From positions 1,532,540 to 1,596,539 of the forward strand of contig NZ_NSKH01000018.1 in NCBI RefSeq assembly GCF_003144095.1: a DNA stretch of 64,000 nucleotides, in the 5' to 3' direction. Source of the DNA: Streptomyces sp. ICBB 8177 (GTDB taxonomy: Bacteria > Actinomycetota > Actinomycetes > Streptomycetales > Streptomycetaceae). Every line of letters starts with the position of its first letter. Within the stretch, counting starts at the first letter, position 1. A program made the position numbers and the translations under genes. The notes under the pieces are model-generated. The model was not told the origin of the DNA. It searched no databases and saw only the letters and a program-made list of their open reading frames with translations. This document shows positions 10,829-20,871 of the stretch, piece by piece.

Positions 10829-11236
10829 ATGACCGACCAGCCCACCGCCCGCCGCACCGTGCTCCAAGGCGCCGCCGTCGTCGGGGTCGCCGGCGTCGGC
10901 CTGAGCGTGGCGGGTTGCGCCGCCAAGCCCAAGCAGCCGACCGGCCCGGTCGACCTCGGCGCGGCCGACGAGGTGCCGGTCGGCGGCGCGAAGCTGTACC
11001 GCGACCAGAAGGTGGTCGTGGCGCAGCCGACCAAGGGCGCGTACAAGGGCTTCAGCGCGGTCTGCACACACCAGGGCTGCGTCGTCGCCTCGATCCAGAA
11101 CAACGTCGTCACCTGCCCCTGCCACGGCAGCCAGTTCAACGCCCTCACCGGCGCGGTGGAGCAGGGCCCGGCACCCACCCCGCTGCCCGCGGTCGGCGTC
11201 AAGGTCCAGAACGGCAAGCTGATCGCGGACTCCTGA
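10829..11236 (+). CDS. Rieske [2Fe-2S] lipoprotein, Tat-type signal
   Basis: A 135-residue exported Rieske protein. It has a twin-Arg N-terminus (TARRTVLQGAAVVGVAG) and a lipobox-like LSVAGC near residue 30, so it is probably a Tat-exported, membrane-anchored lipoprotein. The cluster ligands are complete: CTHQGC and CPCHGSQF. The C-terminal PLPAVGVKVQNGKLIAD is the usual Rieske end. The ATG follows GCGGAGAAC; an in-frame ATG 45 bases upstream is an alternative. It is not part of a cytochrome bc1 operon here. It probably carries electrons for an unknown extracytoplasmic oxidoreductase. A TAAGGT -10-like hexamer at 10732-10737 could start its own transcript. Confidence 0.85.
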   Translation: MTDQPTARRTVLQGAAVVGVAGVGLSVAGCAAKPKQPTGPVDLGAADEVPVGGAKLYRDQKVVVAQPTKGAYKGFSAVCTHQGCVVASIQNNVVTCPCHGSQFNALTGAVEQGPAPTPLPAVGVKVQNGKLIADS

Positions 11237-11237
11237 G

Positions 11238-11282
11238 CGGCTGACCGGGTCGCGCGCGCCGCGAACGGCTGACCGGGTCGCG
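11238..11282. repeat. 17-bp direct repeat plus GGACCAC-rich stretch
   Basis: CGGCTGACCGGGTCGCG occurs at 11238-11254 and 11266-11282, right after the Rieske stop. It is followed by a small GGGCGC/GCGCCC hairpin (11284-11297) and a low-complexity stretch with three GGACCAC copies, up to the convergent HTH gene at 11406. The hairpin may terminate transcription. Confidence 0.6.
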
Positions 11283-11405
11283 GGGGCGCGAGCGCCCGCT
11301 CAGGCCGCGCCCCCGGACCACACCCGCCCGGACCACCCACGCCGCCCTCCTGGACCACGTCCGCCCGGGCCTCGCCCGCCGCGACCGCCCGCCCGAACCA
11401 CACAC

Positions 11406-12365
11406 CTAGTCCCACTCCCAGGTGATTCCCAGCACCCCCGGTCGCACCTCGGGCTGCACCAGGTGGACCGTGCGGTGGCCGTTGAGCGTCAGTTCGGCGA
11501 CGTCGCGGCGGGGGCCGTCGGGGGAGGAGCGGGTGAAGCGGCGGCAGCGTACCGGGAGCGCCTCCGCGTCGAAGCCGACCTGGAGCGCGTAACCGCCGCC
11601 GCCGAAGGTGAACCCGCGCACGTACTCGACGCTGGGCCCGCCGCTGCCGTCGTCCACCTCGTAGCCCAGCAGCGCGGTGTCGCCGCTGCGCAGCCGCCCG
11701 TCGAAGAGCAACTCGGTGACGACCACGCAGGAGTCCGGGTGGCGGCGCACGCGGCCCACCCGGCAGTTGTCGGTGGCGCGCACCCGTACCCGTTCGACAT
11801 CGCCGCCGGGGTCGCCGAGGTGGATGGCCAGGTAGCGGTCCACGCCGTCGCGGTGGGCGCGGACCACGTGCTGGGAGCGGCGGTGGCTCAGCTCCCGGTG
11901 GGCGCCGATGCGCACGTACTCGTACTGCATGACGGTGTGCAGGCCGCCGTCGGGCGGTGCCTCCAGTTCGGCCAGCAGTGACTCGACGACGGCGGCGGCC
12001 TCCAGGACCGCGCGGTACGGGCGGGCCTGCGGCCGGGCGTCGGGGGTGCGCGGGCCCAGCAGCCGGGTCAGCGAGTGCGGCGGCAGGTCCAGGACCTCCT
12101 CCAGCGCGGTGACCGCTCGCAGTGACTCGGGCCGGTCGGGCCGGCGGACGCCGCGCTGCCAGTAGCTGAGGCTGGTCACGCCGACGTGGATCCCGCGCAG
12201 CTCCAGCCGGTGCCTGACCCGGTGCAGGGCCAGCCCCCGGGCGGCCAGCGCGGCCCGCAGCGCGAGCGGGAACGGGCCGGTGCGCAGCGCGTCGGCGAGG
12301 TGGGCCTCGGCGGAGGCGGCGCGGTCGGCGCCCTGCGTGCCCCGGGCGTCGCCGATCGTGCTCAT
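11406..12365 (-). CDS. XRE-like HTH regulator with C-terminal unknown domain
   Basis: A 319-residue putative DNA-binding regulator. The N-terminal part (about residues 25-100) contains an XRE-like helix-turn-helix: LALHRVRHRLELRGIHVGVT, then SLSYWQRGVRRPDR. The remaining roughly 200 residues are an unrecognised beta-rich domain ending in GVLGITWEWD, perhaps a sensor. I chose ATG at 12365 because GGAAGGAGA lies directly upstream; an in-frame start 57 bases further up lacks such support. The gene diverges from the secreted protease gene, and the shared 269-base intergenic region holds repeated GTTCACA boxes that could be its operator. It probably controls the protease and partner genes and itself (inference). 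Confidence 0.7.
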   Translation of the reverse strand: MSTIGDARGTQGADRAASAEAHLADALRTGPFPLALRAALAARGLALHRVRHRLELRGIHVGVTSLSYWQRGVRRPDRPESLRAVTALEEVLDLPPHSLTRLLGPRTPDARPQARPYRAVLEAAAVVESLLAELEAPPDGGLHTVMQYEYVRIGAHRELSHRRSQHVVRAHRDGVDRYLAIHLGDPGGDVERVRVRATDNCRVGRVRRHPDSCVVVTELLFDGRLRSGDTALLGYEVDDGSGGPSVEYVRGFTFGGGGYALQVGFDAEALPVRCRRFTRSSPDGPRRDVAELTLNGHRTVHLVQPEVRPGVLGITWEWD

Positions 12366-12410
12366 CGTCGGTCTCCTTCCGGCACGGGCGCGGGTCGCGG
12401 CCACCGCGGC

Positions 12411-12509
12411 GTGAACGTTCACATCGGTCTCCGTGCCGCGGTCCGGTGGGGGGCGAGGTTACCTGCGGCGGACGCCGTGCCGTTCACAACGGTATTTGGG
12501 CCGTTCACA
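12411..12509. promoter_or_regulatory. Three GTTCACA boxes, candidate operator
   Basis: GTTCACA occurs at 12417-12423 (within the 12-bp palindrome GTGAACGTTCAC, 12411-12422), at 12482-12488 (within CCGTTCACAACGG) and at 12503-12509. The boxes lie between the divergent HTH gene and the protease gene, the last two about 30-50 bases above the predicted protease -35. This is a plausible binding array for the HTH protein. Confidence 0.45.
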
Positions 12510-12536
12510 GACGCGCCAGGCTCATGACAACCCCCG

Positions 12537-12565
12537 TTGACCATGCCCTGTCACTGCCGGATGCT
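12537..12565 (+). promoter_or_regulatory. Predicted promoter of protease operon
   Basis: TTGACC (12537-12542), a 17-base spacer and GATGCT (12560-12565) resemble a sigma-70/HrdB-type promoter. It would give a leader of about 60 bases before the protease ATG. Confidence 0.4.
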
Positions 12566-12634
12566 CGTCCACGAGCGTCCGGACGCGCTCCTTCCCCTGC
12601 CCCACCAGGCCCTCACCAGGGAGGAACGCACGCC

Positions 12635-13303
12635 ATGTCCCCCATCGAACGACCCCGCAGAGCCCGCGGGTCCCGCGGCTTCGGCCGCCGTGGACTCGCC
12701 TCGGCCTGCCTCGTGATCGCCGCCGGCCTGTCGGCGACCGCGGTCTCGGCCACCACCGCGTCGGCGGCAGCCCCCGCCGCCGCGACGAGGACGGCCCCCG
12801 CCGCGAAGACGACCGCCGCGAGCCCCGCGGCGCGGCTGAACATCGACATGCAGTCCCAGCAGCAGACCAACTGGTGCTGGGCCGCCAGCGGCGACACCAT
12901 CGCCTCCTGGTTCGGCTACAGCTACAGCCAGAACCAGTTCTGCGACGCCGCTTTCGGCTACAGCCAGAACTCCAGCTGCCCCAACGACCAGGCCACCCTG
13001 GCCGACGACCAGACCGCCTACCAGTGGATGGGCCTCGACCCGGGCGACTACATCCAGGGCACCCTGAGCTGGTCCGGCGTCCAGCGCGAGATCAACGCCA
13101 AGCGGCCGGTGCAGACCCGCATCCAGTGGAGCTCGGGCGGCGGTCACATGGAGGTGATCTACGGCTACGACACCTCCGACGGCTACGTCTACTGGGGCGA
13201 CCCGTGGCCGGACGACAACCGCTACAACTGGGCGACGTACGACTACTACACCGACAACTCGGACTTCTCCTGGACCCACACGCTCTACGGGATCGGAGCG
13301 TGA
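12635..13303 (+). CDS. Secreted papain-like cysteine protease (AvrRpt2/C70-like)
   Basis: A 222-residue exported cysteine protease. ATG follows GGGAGGAAC. Residues 1-45 are a long signal sequence (basic, then LASACLVIAAGLSATAVSATTASAAA), followed by an Ala-rich linker to about residue 65. The mature domain has the papain-like pattern QQQTNWCWAASG with nucleophile Cys81 and an upstream oxyanion Gln, GGGHMEVIYGYD with His171, and YWGDPWPDDN supplying the third residue. This fits the small C39_2/C70 (AvrRpt2-like) group. The mature domain is Tyr/Ser/Asn-rich, as expected for an extracellular protein. The following exported partner begins 5 bases after its stop, so they are probably coexpressed. 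Substrate unknown. Confidence 0.8.
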   Translation: MSPIERPRRARGSRGFGRRGLASACLVIAAGLSATAVSATTASAAAPAAATRTAPAAKTTAASPAARLNIDMQSQQQTNWCWAASGDTIASWFGYSYSQNQFCDAAFGYSQNSSCPNDQATLADDQTAYQWMGLDPGDYIQGTLSWSGVQREINAKRPVQTRIQWSSGGGHMEVIYGYDTSDGYVYWGDPWPDDNRYNWATYDYYTDNSDFSWTHTLYGIGA

Positions 13304-13308
13304 CCGCC

Positions 13309-14229
13309 ATGAACGCCACGACTCGCACCAGCGCCCTGCGCGTCCTGGGCGCCGCCGCGCTCGCCACCGCGGCCCTCGGCCTGGCGGGCGCGGGCACCGC
13401 CTCCGCCGCCCCCGTGCCGGCCGCCCCCCGGGCCCTGACCGCCTCGCAGGTGTCCGCCGGGCGCGCGGTGGCGGGCAGCCAGGCGACCCTGGCCGTCCTG
13501 GGCAGGTTCTTCGCCGCCGACCCCGACCACGGCAGCGCGCGCGTCCGGACCGCCGCGGGCACGGACGCCGCACCCCGCCTGTCCGGCGCCAGCGTCACCG
13601 TCTACACGCTCGACCCGGCCTTCGTCGCGGGCACGCCCGGCGCCGCCGTCGCCGAGCCGTCGTACGTGGCCACCGACGCGGTCTCCGCCACCGGCCAGAC
13701 CGCCTCGGTGTGGACGGCGAAGACCGCCAAGGGCTGGCAGGTCGTCAACATCGCCAGCGGCGACGACGAGACCGCGTACGCCGCCAAGGCGCACGGCGAC
13801 GGCACGGTCTTCCGGGAGCCGCAGGTCAACGCCTGGTACGTGCTGCGCGGCGACCGCGTCCTGCCGCTCGACACCGAGGCCACGGCGGTGGTCGGCGCCC
13901 ACGGCACGAGCGTCGCCGCCTACCAGCGGCACGTGCGCGCCGCCTACGGGCACATGCTGCCCGGCTCGGCCTACGCCAAGCAGGGCTACGCGGGCGGCTT
14001 CGGCAACACGGCACCCGACGCGGCGGCCCGCGCGGCCACCCGTCCGGCGGCAGCCGCCCAGGCGGTCCACGGCGCGGCCTCCCGCACGGTGACCGCCTCG
14101 GCGGCCGCCCACGGCGCGGCCGGAGCCGGCGCCACCGGTACCGCGGCCCTCGCGGGCGGCGGTGCGGCCCTGGCCCTGGCCGCGGCCCTGGGCGGAAGGG
14201 CGCTGCGCCGCAGGAGCGACCGGGGCTGA
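13309..14229 (+). CDS. Exported, C-terminally membrane-anchored partner of protease
   Basis: A 306-residue protein I do not recognise. It has a signal peptide (SALRVLGAAALATAALGLAGAGTASAAP), a middle soluble domain of about 200 residues (VTVYTLDPAFV, TASVWTAKTAKGWQVVNIASGDDE, EPQVNAWYVLRGDRVLPLD), an Ala-rich stalk (about 230-270), then a hydrophobic segment and a basic tail RALRRRSDRG. There is no LPXTG motif; the tail looks like a simple transmembrane anchor. The ATG at 13309 lies 10 bases after GGAG; a GTG overlapping the protease stop (13300) is an alternative start. Tight coupling suggests it is a substrate, inhibitor or surface tether of the protease (inference). Confidence 0.65.
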   Translation: MNATTRTSALRVLGAAALATAALGLAGAGTASAAPVPAAPRALTASQVSAGRAVAGSQATLAVLGRFFAADPDHGSARVRTAAGTDAAPRLSGASVTVYTLDPAFVAGTPGAAVAEPSYVATDAVSATGQTASVWTAKTAKGWQVVNIASGDDETAYAAKAHGDGTVFREPQVNAWYVLRGDRVLPLDTEATAVVGAHGTSVAAYQRHVRAAYGHMLPGSAYAKQGYAGGFGNTAPDAAARAATRPAAAAQAVHGAASRTVTASAAAHGAAGAGATGTAALAGGGAALALAAALGGRALRRRSDRG

Positions 14230-14238
14230 CCCGGCGGA

Positions 14239-14269
14239 CCCGGGCCCGCAACACCCGTGCGGGCCCGGG
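14239..14269 (+). terminator. Terminator of protease operon
   Basis: CCCGGGCCCGCA (14239-14250) and TGCGGGCCCGGG (14258-14269) form a perfect 12-bp stem with a 7-base loop, 9 bases after the stop codon. It separates the accessory operon from uvrC. Confidence 0.7.
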
Positions 14270-14287
14270 ACTGTCGGCCGCCGCCAG

Positions 14288-14299
14288 TAGGGTGGTGAC
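14288..14299 (+). promoter_or_regulatory. Leaderless -10 element of uvrC
   Basis: TAGGGT (14288-14293) is followed after 6 bases by the uvrC ATG, with no convincing Shine-Dalgarno sequence. Together with the upstream terminator this suggests a separate, leaderless uvrC transcript. Confidence 0.5.
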
Positions 14300-16522
14300 A
14301 TGGCCGACCCCTCCAGCTACCGCCCGAAGCCGGGGCAGATCCCCGACTCGCCGGGGGTCTACAAGTTCCGCGACGAACACCGCCGCGTCATCTACGTCGG
14401 CAAGGCCAAGAGCCTGCGCCAGCGGCTGTCTTCGTACTTCCAGGACCTGGCGAACCTGCACCCGCGCACCCGCACCATGGTGACCACCGCCGCCTCCGTC
14501 GAGTGGACGGTGGTGGCCACCGAGGTCGAGGCGCTCCAGCTGGAGTACTCCTGGATCAAGGAGTTCGACCCGCGCTTCAACGTCAAGTACCGCGACGACA
14601 AGAGCTATCCGTCGCTCGCCGTCACGCTCAACGAGGAGTTCCCCCGGGTCCAGGTGATGCGCGGCCCCAAGCGCAGGGGCGTGCGCTACTTCGGCCCGTA
14701 CGCCCACGCCTGGGCGATCCGCGAGACCGTCGACCTGCTGCTGCGGGTCTTCCCGGTGCGCACCTGCTCGGCGGGCGTCTTCAAGCGCTCAAGCCAGATC
14801 GGCCGCCCCTGCCTGCTGGGGTACATCGGCAAGTGCTCGGCGCCCTGCGTGGGCCGGGTCACCCCCGAGGAGCACCGCGAACTCGCCGAGGAGTTCTGCG
14901 ACTTCATGGCGGGCCGCACCGGCACCTACCTGCGCCGCCTGGAGACCGCGATGCGCGAGGCGGCGGGCGAGATGGAGTACGAGAGGGCCGCCCGGCTGCG
15001 CGACGACATCGAGGCGCTCAAGCGCGCCATGGAGAAGAACGCGGTGGTGCTCACCGACGCCACCGACGCCGACCTGATCGCCGTGGCCGAGGACGAGCTG
15101 GAGGCGGCCGTCCAGATCTTCCACGTGCGCGGCGGCCGGGTGCGCGGCCAGCGCGGCTGGGTCACCGACAAGGTCGAGGCGGTCGACACCGCCGGCCTGG
15201 TCGAGCACGCGCTCCAGCAGCTGTACGGCGACGAGCGCGGTGACGCGGTGCCCAGGGAAGTGCTGGTCCCGGCGGTGCCGGAGCCCGCCGAGCCGGTCAC
15301 CCAGTGGCTGTCGGAGCGCCGGGGTTCCGCGGTCAGCCTGCGCATCCCGCAGCGCGGCGACAAGAAGGACCTGATGGCCACCGTCCAGCGCAACGCGCAG
15401 CAGGCGCTGGCGCTGCACAAGACCCGGCGCGCCTCCGACCTGACCACCCGCTCGCGCGCGCTGGAGGAGATCGCCGAGGCGCTGGACCTGGACACCGCGC
15501 CGCTGCGCATCGAGTGCTTCGACATCTCCCACCTCCAGGGCGACGACGTGGTGGCCTCCATGGTCGTCTTCGAGGACGGCCTGGCCCGCAAGAGCGAGTA
15601 CCGCCGCTTCCAGATCAAGTCCTTCGCGGGCCAGGACGACGTGCGGTCCATGCACGAGGTCGTCTCCCGGCGCTTCCGCCGCTACCTGCGCGAGATGCAG
15701 CGCGCGGGCGAGTGGGAGGAGCAGGGCGACGGCGACCCGTCCGCCGCCCCCCGGCCCGCCGACGGCGACCCGTCCGCCGCCCCCCGCCCCGCCGACGGCG
15801 ACCCCGCCGCCCTCTCGCCCGCCGACGGTGACCTGACCTCCCCCTCGCCCGCCGACGGCGACACGCCCGACATCGCCGTCGCCGCCGTCGCCACCGCCGA
15901 CGACGATCTCGGCCGTGGCGGGCCCATCGACCCGGACACCGGTCGGCCGCGCAAGTTCGCCTACCCGCCGCAGCTGCTGGTCGTCGACGGCGGAAAGCCG
16001 CAGGTCGCGGCGGCCAAGCGGGCGCTGGACGAGCTGGGTGTCGAGGACGTCGCGGTGTGCGGCCTGGCCAAGCGGCTGGAGGAGGTCTGGCTGCCGGACG
16101 ACGACGACCCGGTGATCCTTCCGCGTACCAGCGAGGGCCTGTACCTGCTGCAACGCGTCCGTGACGAGGCGCACCGCTTCGCCATCGCCTACCAGCGCGG
16201 CAAGCGCAGCAAGTCGCTGCGCGCCGGTGCGCTGGACGCCGTGCCGGGTCTGGGCGAGACCCGCAAGCAGGCGCTGCTCAAGCACTTCGGCTCGGTCAAG
16301 CGGCTGCGCGCGGCGACCATCGAGCAGCTGTGCGAGGTGCCCGGCATAGGCCGCAGGACGGCGGAATCACTGGCCGTCGCGCTCGCCCAGGCTTCACCCT
16401 CCGTTCCCGCCGTGAACACCGCCACCGGAGAGATCATTGAGGAGGAGGGGGCGGCCGACCGGAGCGCCGCTCCCAGCGGTTCCCCCGCCGATCCGGGGGA
16501 GGAACGGGGGCCGGAGGAATGA
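14300..16522 (+). CDS. uvrC: Excinuclease ABC subunit C
   Basis: UvrC, the dual-incision nuclease of nucleotide excision repair, 740 residues. Seen: GIY-YIG domain ([26 protein letters not shown], about 15-95); Cys-rich region [31 protein letters not shown] motif ([21 protein letters not shown], about 225-245); RNase H-like C-terminal nuclease domain ([36 protein letters not shown]); and the C-terminal HhH2 pair ([34 protein letters not shown]). It is longer than the usual 600-670 residues mainly because of a tandem repeat insertion (about 477-530) inside the nuclease half. Its stop overlaps the rapZ start (ATGA), so rapZ, yvcK and whiA may share its transcript. Confidence 0.96.
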   Translation: MADPSSYRPKPGQIPDSPGVYKFRDEHRRVIYVGKAKSLRQRLSSYFQDLANLHPRTRTMVTTAASVEWTVVATEVEALQLEYSWIKEFDPRFNVKYRDDKSYPSLAVTLNEEFPRVQVMRGPKRRGVRYFGPYAHAWAIRETVDLLLRVFPVRTCSAGVFKRSSQIGRPCLLGYIGKCSAPCVGRVTPEEHRELAEEFCDFMAGRTGTYLRRLETAMREAAGEMEYERAARLRDDIEALKRAMEKNAVVLTDATDADLIAVAEDELEAAVQIFHVRGGRVRGQRGWVTDKVEAVDTAGLVEHALQQLYGDERGDAVPREVLVPAVPEPAEPVTQWLSERRGSAVSLRIPQRGDKKDLMATVQRNAQQALALHKTRRASDLTTRSRALEEIAEALDLDTAPLRIECFDISHLQGDDVVASMVVFEDGLARKSEYRRFQIKSFAGQDDVRSMHEVVSRRFRRYLREMQRAGEWEEQGDGDPSAAPRPADGDPSAAPRPADGDPAALSPADGDLTSPSPADGDTPDIAVAAVATADDDLGRGGPIDPDTGRPRKFAYPPQLLVVDGGKPQVAAAKRALDELGVEDVAVCGLAKRLEEVWLPDDDDPVILPRTSEGLYLLQRVRDEAHRFAIAYQRGKRSKSLRAGALDAVPGLGETRKQALLKHFGSVKRLRAATIEQLCEVPGIGRRTAESLAVALAQASPSVPAVNTATGEIIEEEGAADRSAAPSGSPADPGEERGPEE
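15728..15853 (+). repeat. In-frame tandem repeat inside uvrC
   Basis: Four consecutive in-frame units, 15728-15760, 15761-15793 (33 bp, differing by one base), 15794-15823 and 15824-15853 (30 bp, diverged), encode [32 protein letters not shown] and [11 protein letters not shown] fifth partial unit begins DGDTPD. They form an acidic, proline-rich linker. Confidence 0.9.
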
Positions 16523-17460
16523 CCGGTATCGACACGCACGGCAAGCACGACACAGACGGAGCACAGGTGAGTACGGGCGGAACGGGAGAGGCCACGGAGG
16601 CCATCCCCGAACTGGTGATCATCTCCGGTATGTCCGGAGCGGGCCGCAGCACCGCGGCCAAGTGTCTTGAGGACCTCGGCTGGTTCGTCGTGGACAACCT
16701 GCCGCCCGCCCTGATCCCCACGATGGTGGACCTCGGCGCCCGCTCCCAGGGCAACGTGGCGCGCATCGCGGTCGTCGTGGACGTGCGCGGTCGGCGCTTC
16801 TTCGACAACCTGCGCGAGTCGCTCGCCGCCCTCGACACCAAGAACGTCAAGCGGCGGGTGCTCTTCCTGGAGGCGTCCGACAACGCGCTGGTGCGCCGCT
16901 TCGAGTCGGTGCGCAGGCCGCATCCGCTCCAGGGCGACGGCCGCATCGTGGACGGCATCGCCGCGGAACGCGACCTGCTGCGCGAGCTGCGCGGCGACGC
17001 CGACCTGGTGATCGACACCTCCAGCCTCAACGTGCACGAACTGCGGGCCAAGATGGACGCCCAGTTCGCCGGTGAGGAGGAGCCGGAGCTGCGGGCCACC
17101 GTGATGTCCTTCGGCTTCAAGTACGGGCTGCCCGTCGACGCCGACCTGGTGGTCGACTGCCGCTTCCTGCCCAATCCGCACTGGGTGCCCGAGCTGCGCC
17201 CGTACACCGGGCTCAACGACGAGGTCGCCACGTACGTCTTCAACCAGCCCGGTGCCAAGGAGTTCCTGGACGGCTACGCGGAGCTGCTGCGCATCGTCGC
17301 CTCCGGCTACCGCCGCGAGGGCAAGCGCTACGTGACGATCGCGGTCGGCTGCACCGGCGGCAAGCACCGCAGCGTCGCGATGTCCGAGCGGCTGGCGGGA
17401 CGGCTGTCCTCCGACGGGGTCGAGACCGTGGTGGTCCACCGCGACATGGGGCGCGAGTGA
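16519..17460 (+). CDS. rapZ: RNase adapter / nucleotide-binding protein RapZ (YvcJ)
   Basis: A 313-residue P-loop protein of the RapZ/YvcJ family. In enterobacteria RapZ guides RNase E to small RNAs controlling amino-sugar synthesis; the actinobacterial role is uncharacterised. Seen: P-loop GMSGAGRST (37-45), [14 protein letters not shown], and the C-terminal domain with [10 protein letters not shown]-like [26 protein letters not shown] and [18 protein letters not shown]. The start ATG overlaps the uvrC stop and follows GCCGGAGGA. The N-terminal 30 residues are a variable extension; a GTG at 16567 could be used instead. It overlaps yvcK by 4 bases, continuing the conserved rapZ-yvcK-whiA block. 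Confidence 0.95.
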   Translation: MTGIDTHGKHDTDGAQVSTGGTGEATEAIPELVIISGMSGAGRSTAAKCLEDLGWFVVDNLPPALIPTMVDLGARSQGNVARIAVVVDVRGRRFFDNLRESLAALDTKNVKRRVLFLEASDNALVRRFESVRRPHPLQGDGRIVDGIAAERDLLRELRGDADLVIDTSSLNVHELRAKMDAQFAGEEEPELRATVMSFGFKYGLPVDADLVVDCRFLPNPHWVPELRPYTGLNDEVATYVFNQPGAKEFLDGYAELLRIVASGYRREGKRYVTIAVGCTGGKHRSVAMSERLAGRLSSDGVETVVVHRDMGRE

Positions 17461-18470
17461 TCAGAACCCGCACCGCCCGGCGGTTGCTGCGCACCAATCG
17501 CCGCTCCGGCGTCACCCCCAAGGTGGTCGCCCTCGGCGGGGGACACGGGCTGTCCGCGTCCCTCGCCGCCCTGCGCCGCATCACCCAGGACCTGACGGCC
17601 GTGGTCACCGTCGCCGACGACGGCGGCTCCAGCGGCCGGCTCCGCAGCGAGCTGGGCGTCCTGCCCCCCGGCGACCTGCGCAAGGCGCTCGCCGCGCTGT
17701 GCGGGGACGACGAGTGGGGCCGCACCTGGTCAAGGGTGATCCAGCACCGGTTCACCAGTAAGGGTGAGATGCACGGCCACGCGGTCGGCAACCTGCTGAT
17801 CGTCGCACTCTGGGAGCAGCTCGGCGACCCGGTCGCCGCCCTGGAGTGGGTCGGCAGGCTGCTCGGCGCGCACGGCAGGGTGCTGCCGATGTCCGCGGTG
17901 CCGCTCGACCTGGAGGCGATCGTCCGCGGCCACGACCCGGCCCGCCCCGACGACACCGACACCGTGCGGGGCCAGGCCACCGTGGCCCTCACCCCCGGCG
18001 AGGTGCTCCAGGTGCAGCTGGTGCCGAGCGATCCGCCGGCCGTCCCGGAGGCCGTCCAGGCGGTCATGGACGCCGACTGGGTGGTGCTGGGTCCGGGGTC
18101 GTGGTTCTCCTCCGTCATACCGCACCTGCTGGTGCCGGAACTGGCCGAGGCGCTGACCCAGACCCGGGCGCGCCGGGTGCTCACCCTCAACCTCGCGCCC
18201 CAGCCGGGCGAGACCGAGGGATTTTCTCCGCAGCGTCACTTGGAGGTTTTGGCCCGACACGCCCCTAAACTCACCATCGACGTGGTGTTGGCCGACGAGG
18301 CCGCCGTGCCCGACCGCCAGAGCCTGAGCCTGGCCGCCGAGCGGCTGGCGGGCAAGGTGGAGCTGGCCCCGGTCGCCGCTGCGGACGGGCCCCGGCACGA
18401 CCCCGAGCGGCTGGCCGCCGCGTATGACCGGGTTTTTCGGATGTATGGAAGGATCGGCCCATGGCGATGA
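17457..18470 (+). CDS. yvcK: YvcK/CuvA-type gluconeogenesis and morphogenesis factor
   Basis: A 337-residue member of the YvcK (CofD-like) family. In Bacillus YvcK is needed for growth on gluconeogenic carbon and binds UDP-sugars; the mycobacterial homologue CuvA acts in cell-wall synthesis. Seen: [18 protein letters not shown] near residue 24, the typical nucleotide loop; [38 protein letters not shown]; and [18 protein letters not shown]. The GTG start overlaps the rapZ stop (GTGA). Its end overlaps whiA by 10 bases, so translation is coupled. Position next to whiA is conserved across Gram-positive bacteria. The enzymatic activity, if any, remains unclear. Confidence 0.95.
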   Translation: MIRTRTARRLLRTNRRSGVTPKVVALGGGHGLSASLAALRRITQDLTAVVTVADDGGSSGRLRSELGVLPPGDLRKALAALCGDDEWGRTWSRVIQHRFTSKGEMHGHAVGNLLIVALWEQLGDPVAALEWVGRLLGAHGRVLPMSAVPLDLEAIVRGHDPARPDDTDTVRGQATVALTPGEVLQVQLVPSDPPAVPEAVQAVMDADWVVLGPGSWFSSVIPHLLVPELAEALTQTRARRVLTLNLAPQPGETEGFSPQRHLEVLARHAPKLTIDVVLADEAAVPDRQSLSLAAERLAGKVELAPVAAADGPRHDPERLAAAYDRVFRMYGRIGPWR

Positions 18471-19438
18471 CGGCAGCGGTGAAGGACGAGATCTCCCGGC
18501 TTCCCGTCACCCGGACCTGCTGCCGCAAGGCGGAGGTGTCGTCGATCCTGCGGTTCGCGGGCGGACTCCACCTGGTCAGCGGGCGCATCGTGATCGAGGC
18601 GGAGCTGGACACCGGCATCGCCGCGCGCCGGCTGCGCAAGGACATCCTGGAGATCTTCGGTCACCCCTCCGACCTGGTCGTCATGGCCCCCGGAGGGCTG
18701 CGCAGAGGCAGCCGGTACGTCGTCCGGGTGGTCGCGGGCGGTGACCAGCTGGCCCGGCAGACCGGTCTGGTCGACGGCCGCGGCCGGCCGATCCGCGGCC
18801 TGCCCCCGCAGGTCGTCTCCGGTGCCACCTGCGACGCCGAGGCCGCCTGGCGCGGCGCCTTCCTCGCCCACGGCTCGCTGACCGAGCCGGGCCGCTCCTC
18901 CTCGCTGGAGGTCACCTGCCCCGGCCCCGAGGCCGCGCTCGCCCTGGTGGGCGCCGCACGCAGGCTGGGCATCCCGTCCAAGGCCCGAGAGGTGCGCGGG
19001 GTGGACCGGGTCGTGGTGCGCGACGGCGACGCGATCGGCGCGCTGCTGACCCGGCTGGGGGCGCACGAGTCGGTGCTCGCCTGGGAGGAGCGCCGGATGC
19101 GCCGCGAGGTGCGGGCCACCGCCAACCGGCTGGCCAACTTCGACGACGCCAACCTGCGCCGCTCCGCCCGCGCCGCGGTCGCCGCCGGGGCCCGGGTGCA
19201 GCGCGCGCTGGAGATCCTCGGCGACGAGGTGCCCGAACACCTCGCCGCGGCGGGCCGGCTGCGCATGGACCACAAGCAGGCGTCGCTGGAGGAGCTGGGG
19301 TCGCTGGCCGACCCGCCGCTCACCAAGGACGCGGTCGCGGGCCGCATCCGCCGCCTGCTGGCGATGGCCGACAAGCGCGCGGCGGACCTGGGCATCCCCG
19401 GCACGGAGTCCAACCTGACGGAGGAAATGGTCGGTTGA
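18461..19438 (+). CDS. whiA: Sporulation transcription factor WhiA
   Basis: A 325-residue WhiA, the DNA-binding protein that, with WhiB, switches Streptomyces aerial hyphae to sporulation septation. The N-terminal half is a LAGLIDADG homing-endonuclease-like fold without nuclease residues ([13 protein letters not shown] near residue 130). The C-terminal part is a helix-turn-helix ([22 protein letters not shown]). The start [21 protein letters not shown] is the one conserved in Streptomyces. The gene begins within the last codons of yvcK and is followed by a hairpin. The wording of the protein is so close to the Streptomyces consensus that it is one of the strongest taxonomic markers in the window. 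Confidence 0.98.
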   Translation: MAMTAAVKDEISRLPVTRTCCRKAEVSSILRFAGGLHLVSGRIVIEAELDTGIAARRLRKDILEIFGHPSDLVVMAPGGLRRGSRYVVRVVAGGDQLARQTGLVDGRGRPIRGLPPQVVSGATCDAEAAWRGAFLAHGSLTEPGRSSSLEVTCPGPEAALALVGAARRLGIPSKAREVRGVDRVVVRDGDAIGALLTRLGAHESVLAWEERRMRREVRATANRLANFDDANLRRSARAAVAAGARVQRALEILGDEVPEHLAAAGRLRMDHKQASLEELGSLADPPLTKDAVAGRIRRLLAMADKRAADLGIPGTESNLTEEMVG

Positions 19439-19443
19439 CCGCC

Positions 19444-19462
19444 CGGCGGGGCCGACCCGCCG
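19444..19462 (+). terminator. Hairpin after whiA
   Basis: CGGCGGG-GCCGA-CCCGCCG is a perfect 7-bp stem 5 bases after the whiA stop. It likely terminates the uvrC/rapZ-yvcK-whiA transcript. Confidence 0.55.
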
Positions 19463-20773
<1,311 letters not shown>

Positions 20774-20802
20774 CACGGAGCCGGTAGCACCGCGATGCAC
20801 GA

Positions 20803-20844
20803 GGACGAGGCCCGTACGACGCCGCCGTCGTACGGGCCTCGTCC
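20803..20844 (+). terminator. Perfect 19-bp hairpin between gap and pgk
   Basis: GGACGAGGCCCGTACGACG (20803-20821) pairs with its exact complement at 20826-20844 around a CCGC loop. It lies 30 bases after the gap stop and 27 bases before pgk, so it can terminate, attenuate or stabilise the gap message. Confidence 0.75.
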
Positions 20845-20871
20845 CTACTCCGGGTATTCCAGGAGCCATAC

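Noticed and set aside
12482-12509. GTTCACA boxes as a PHO box
   Set aside because: The two copies are 21 bases apart, not a multiple of the 11-base PhoP repeat, and no intermediate unit matches.
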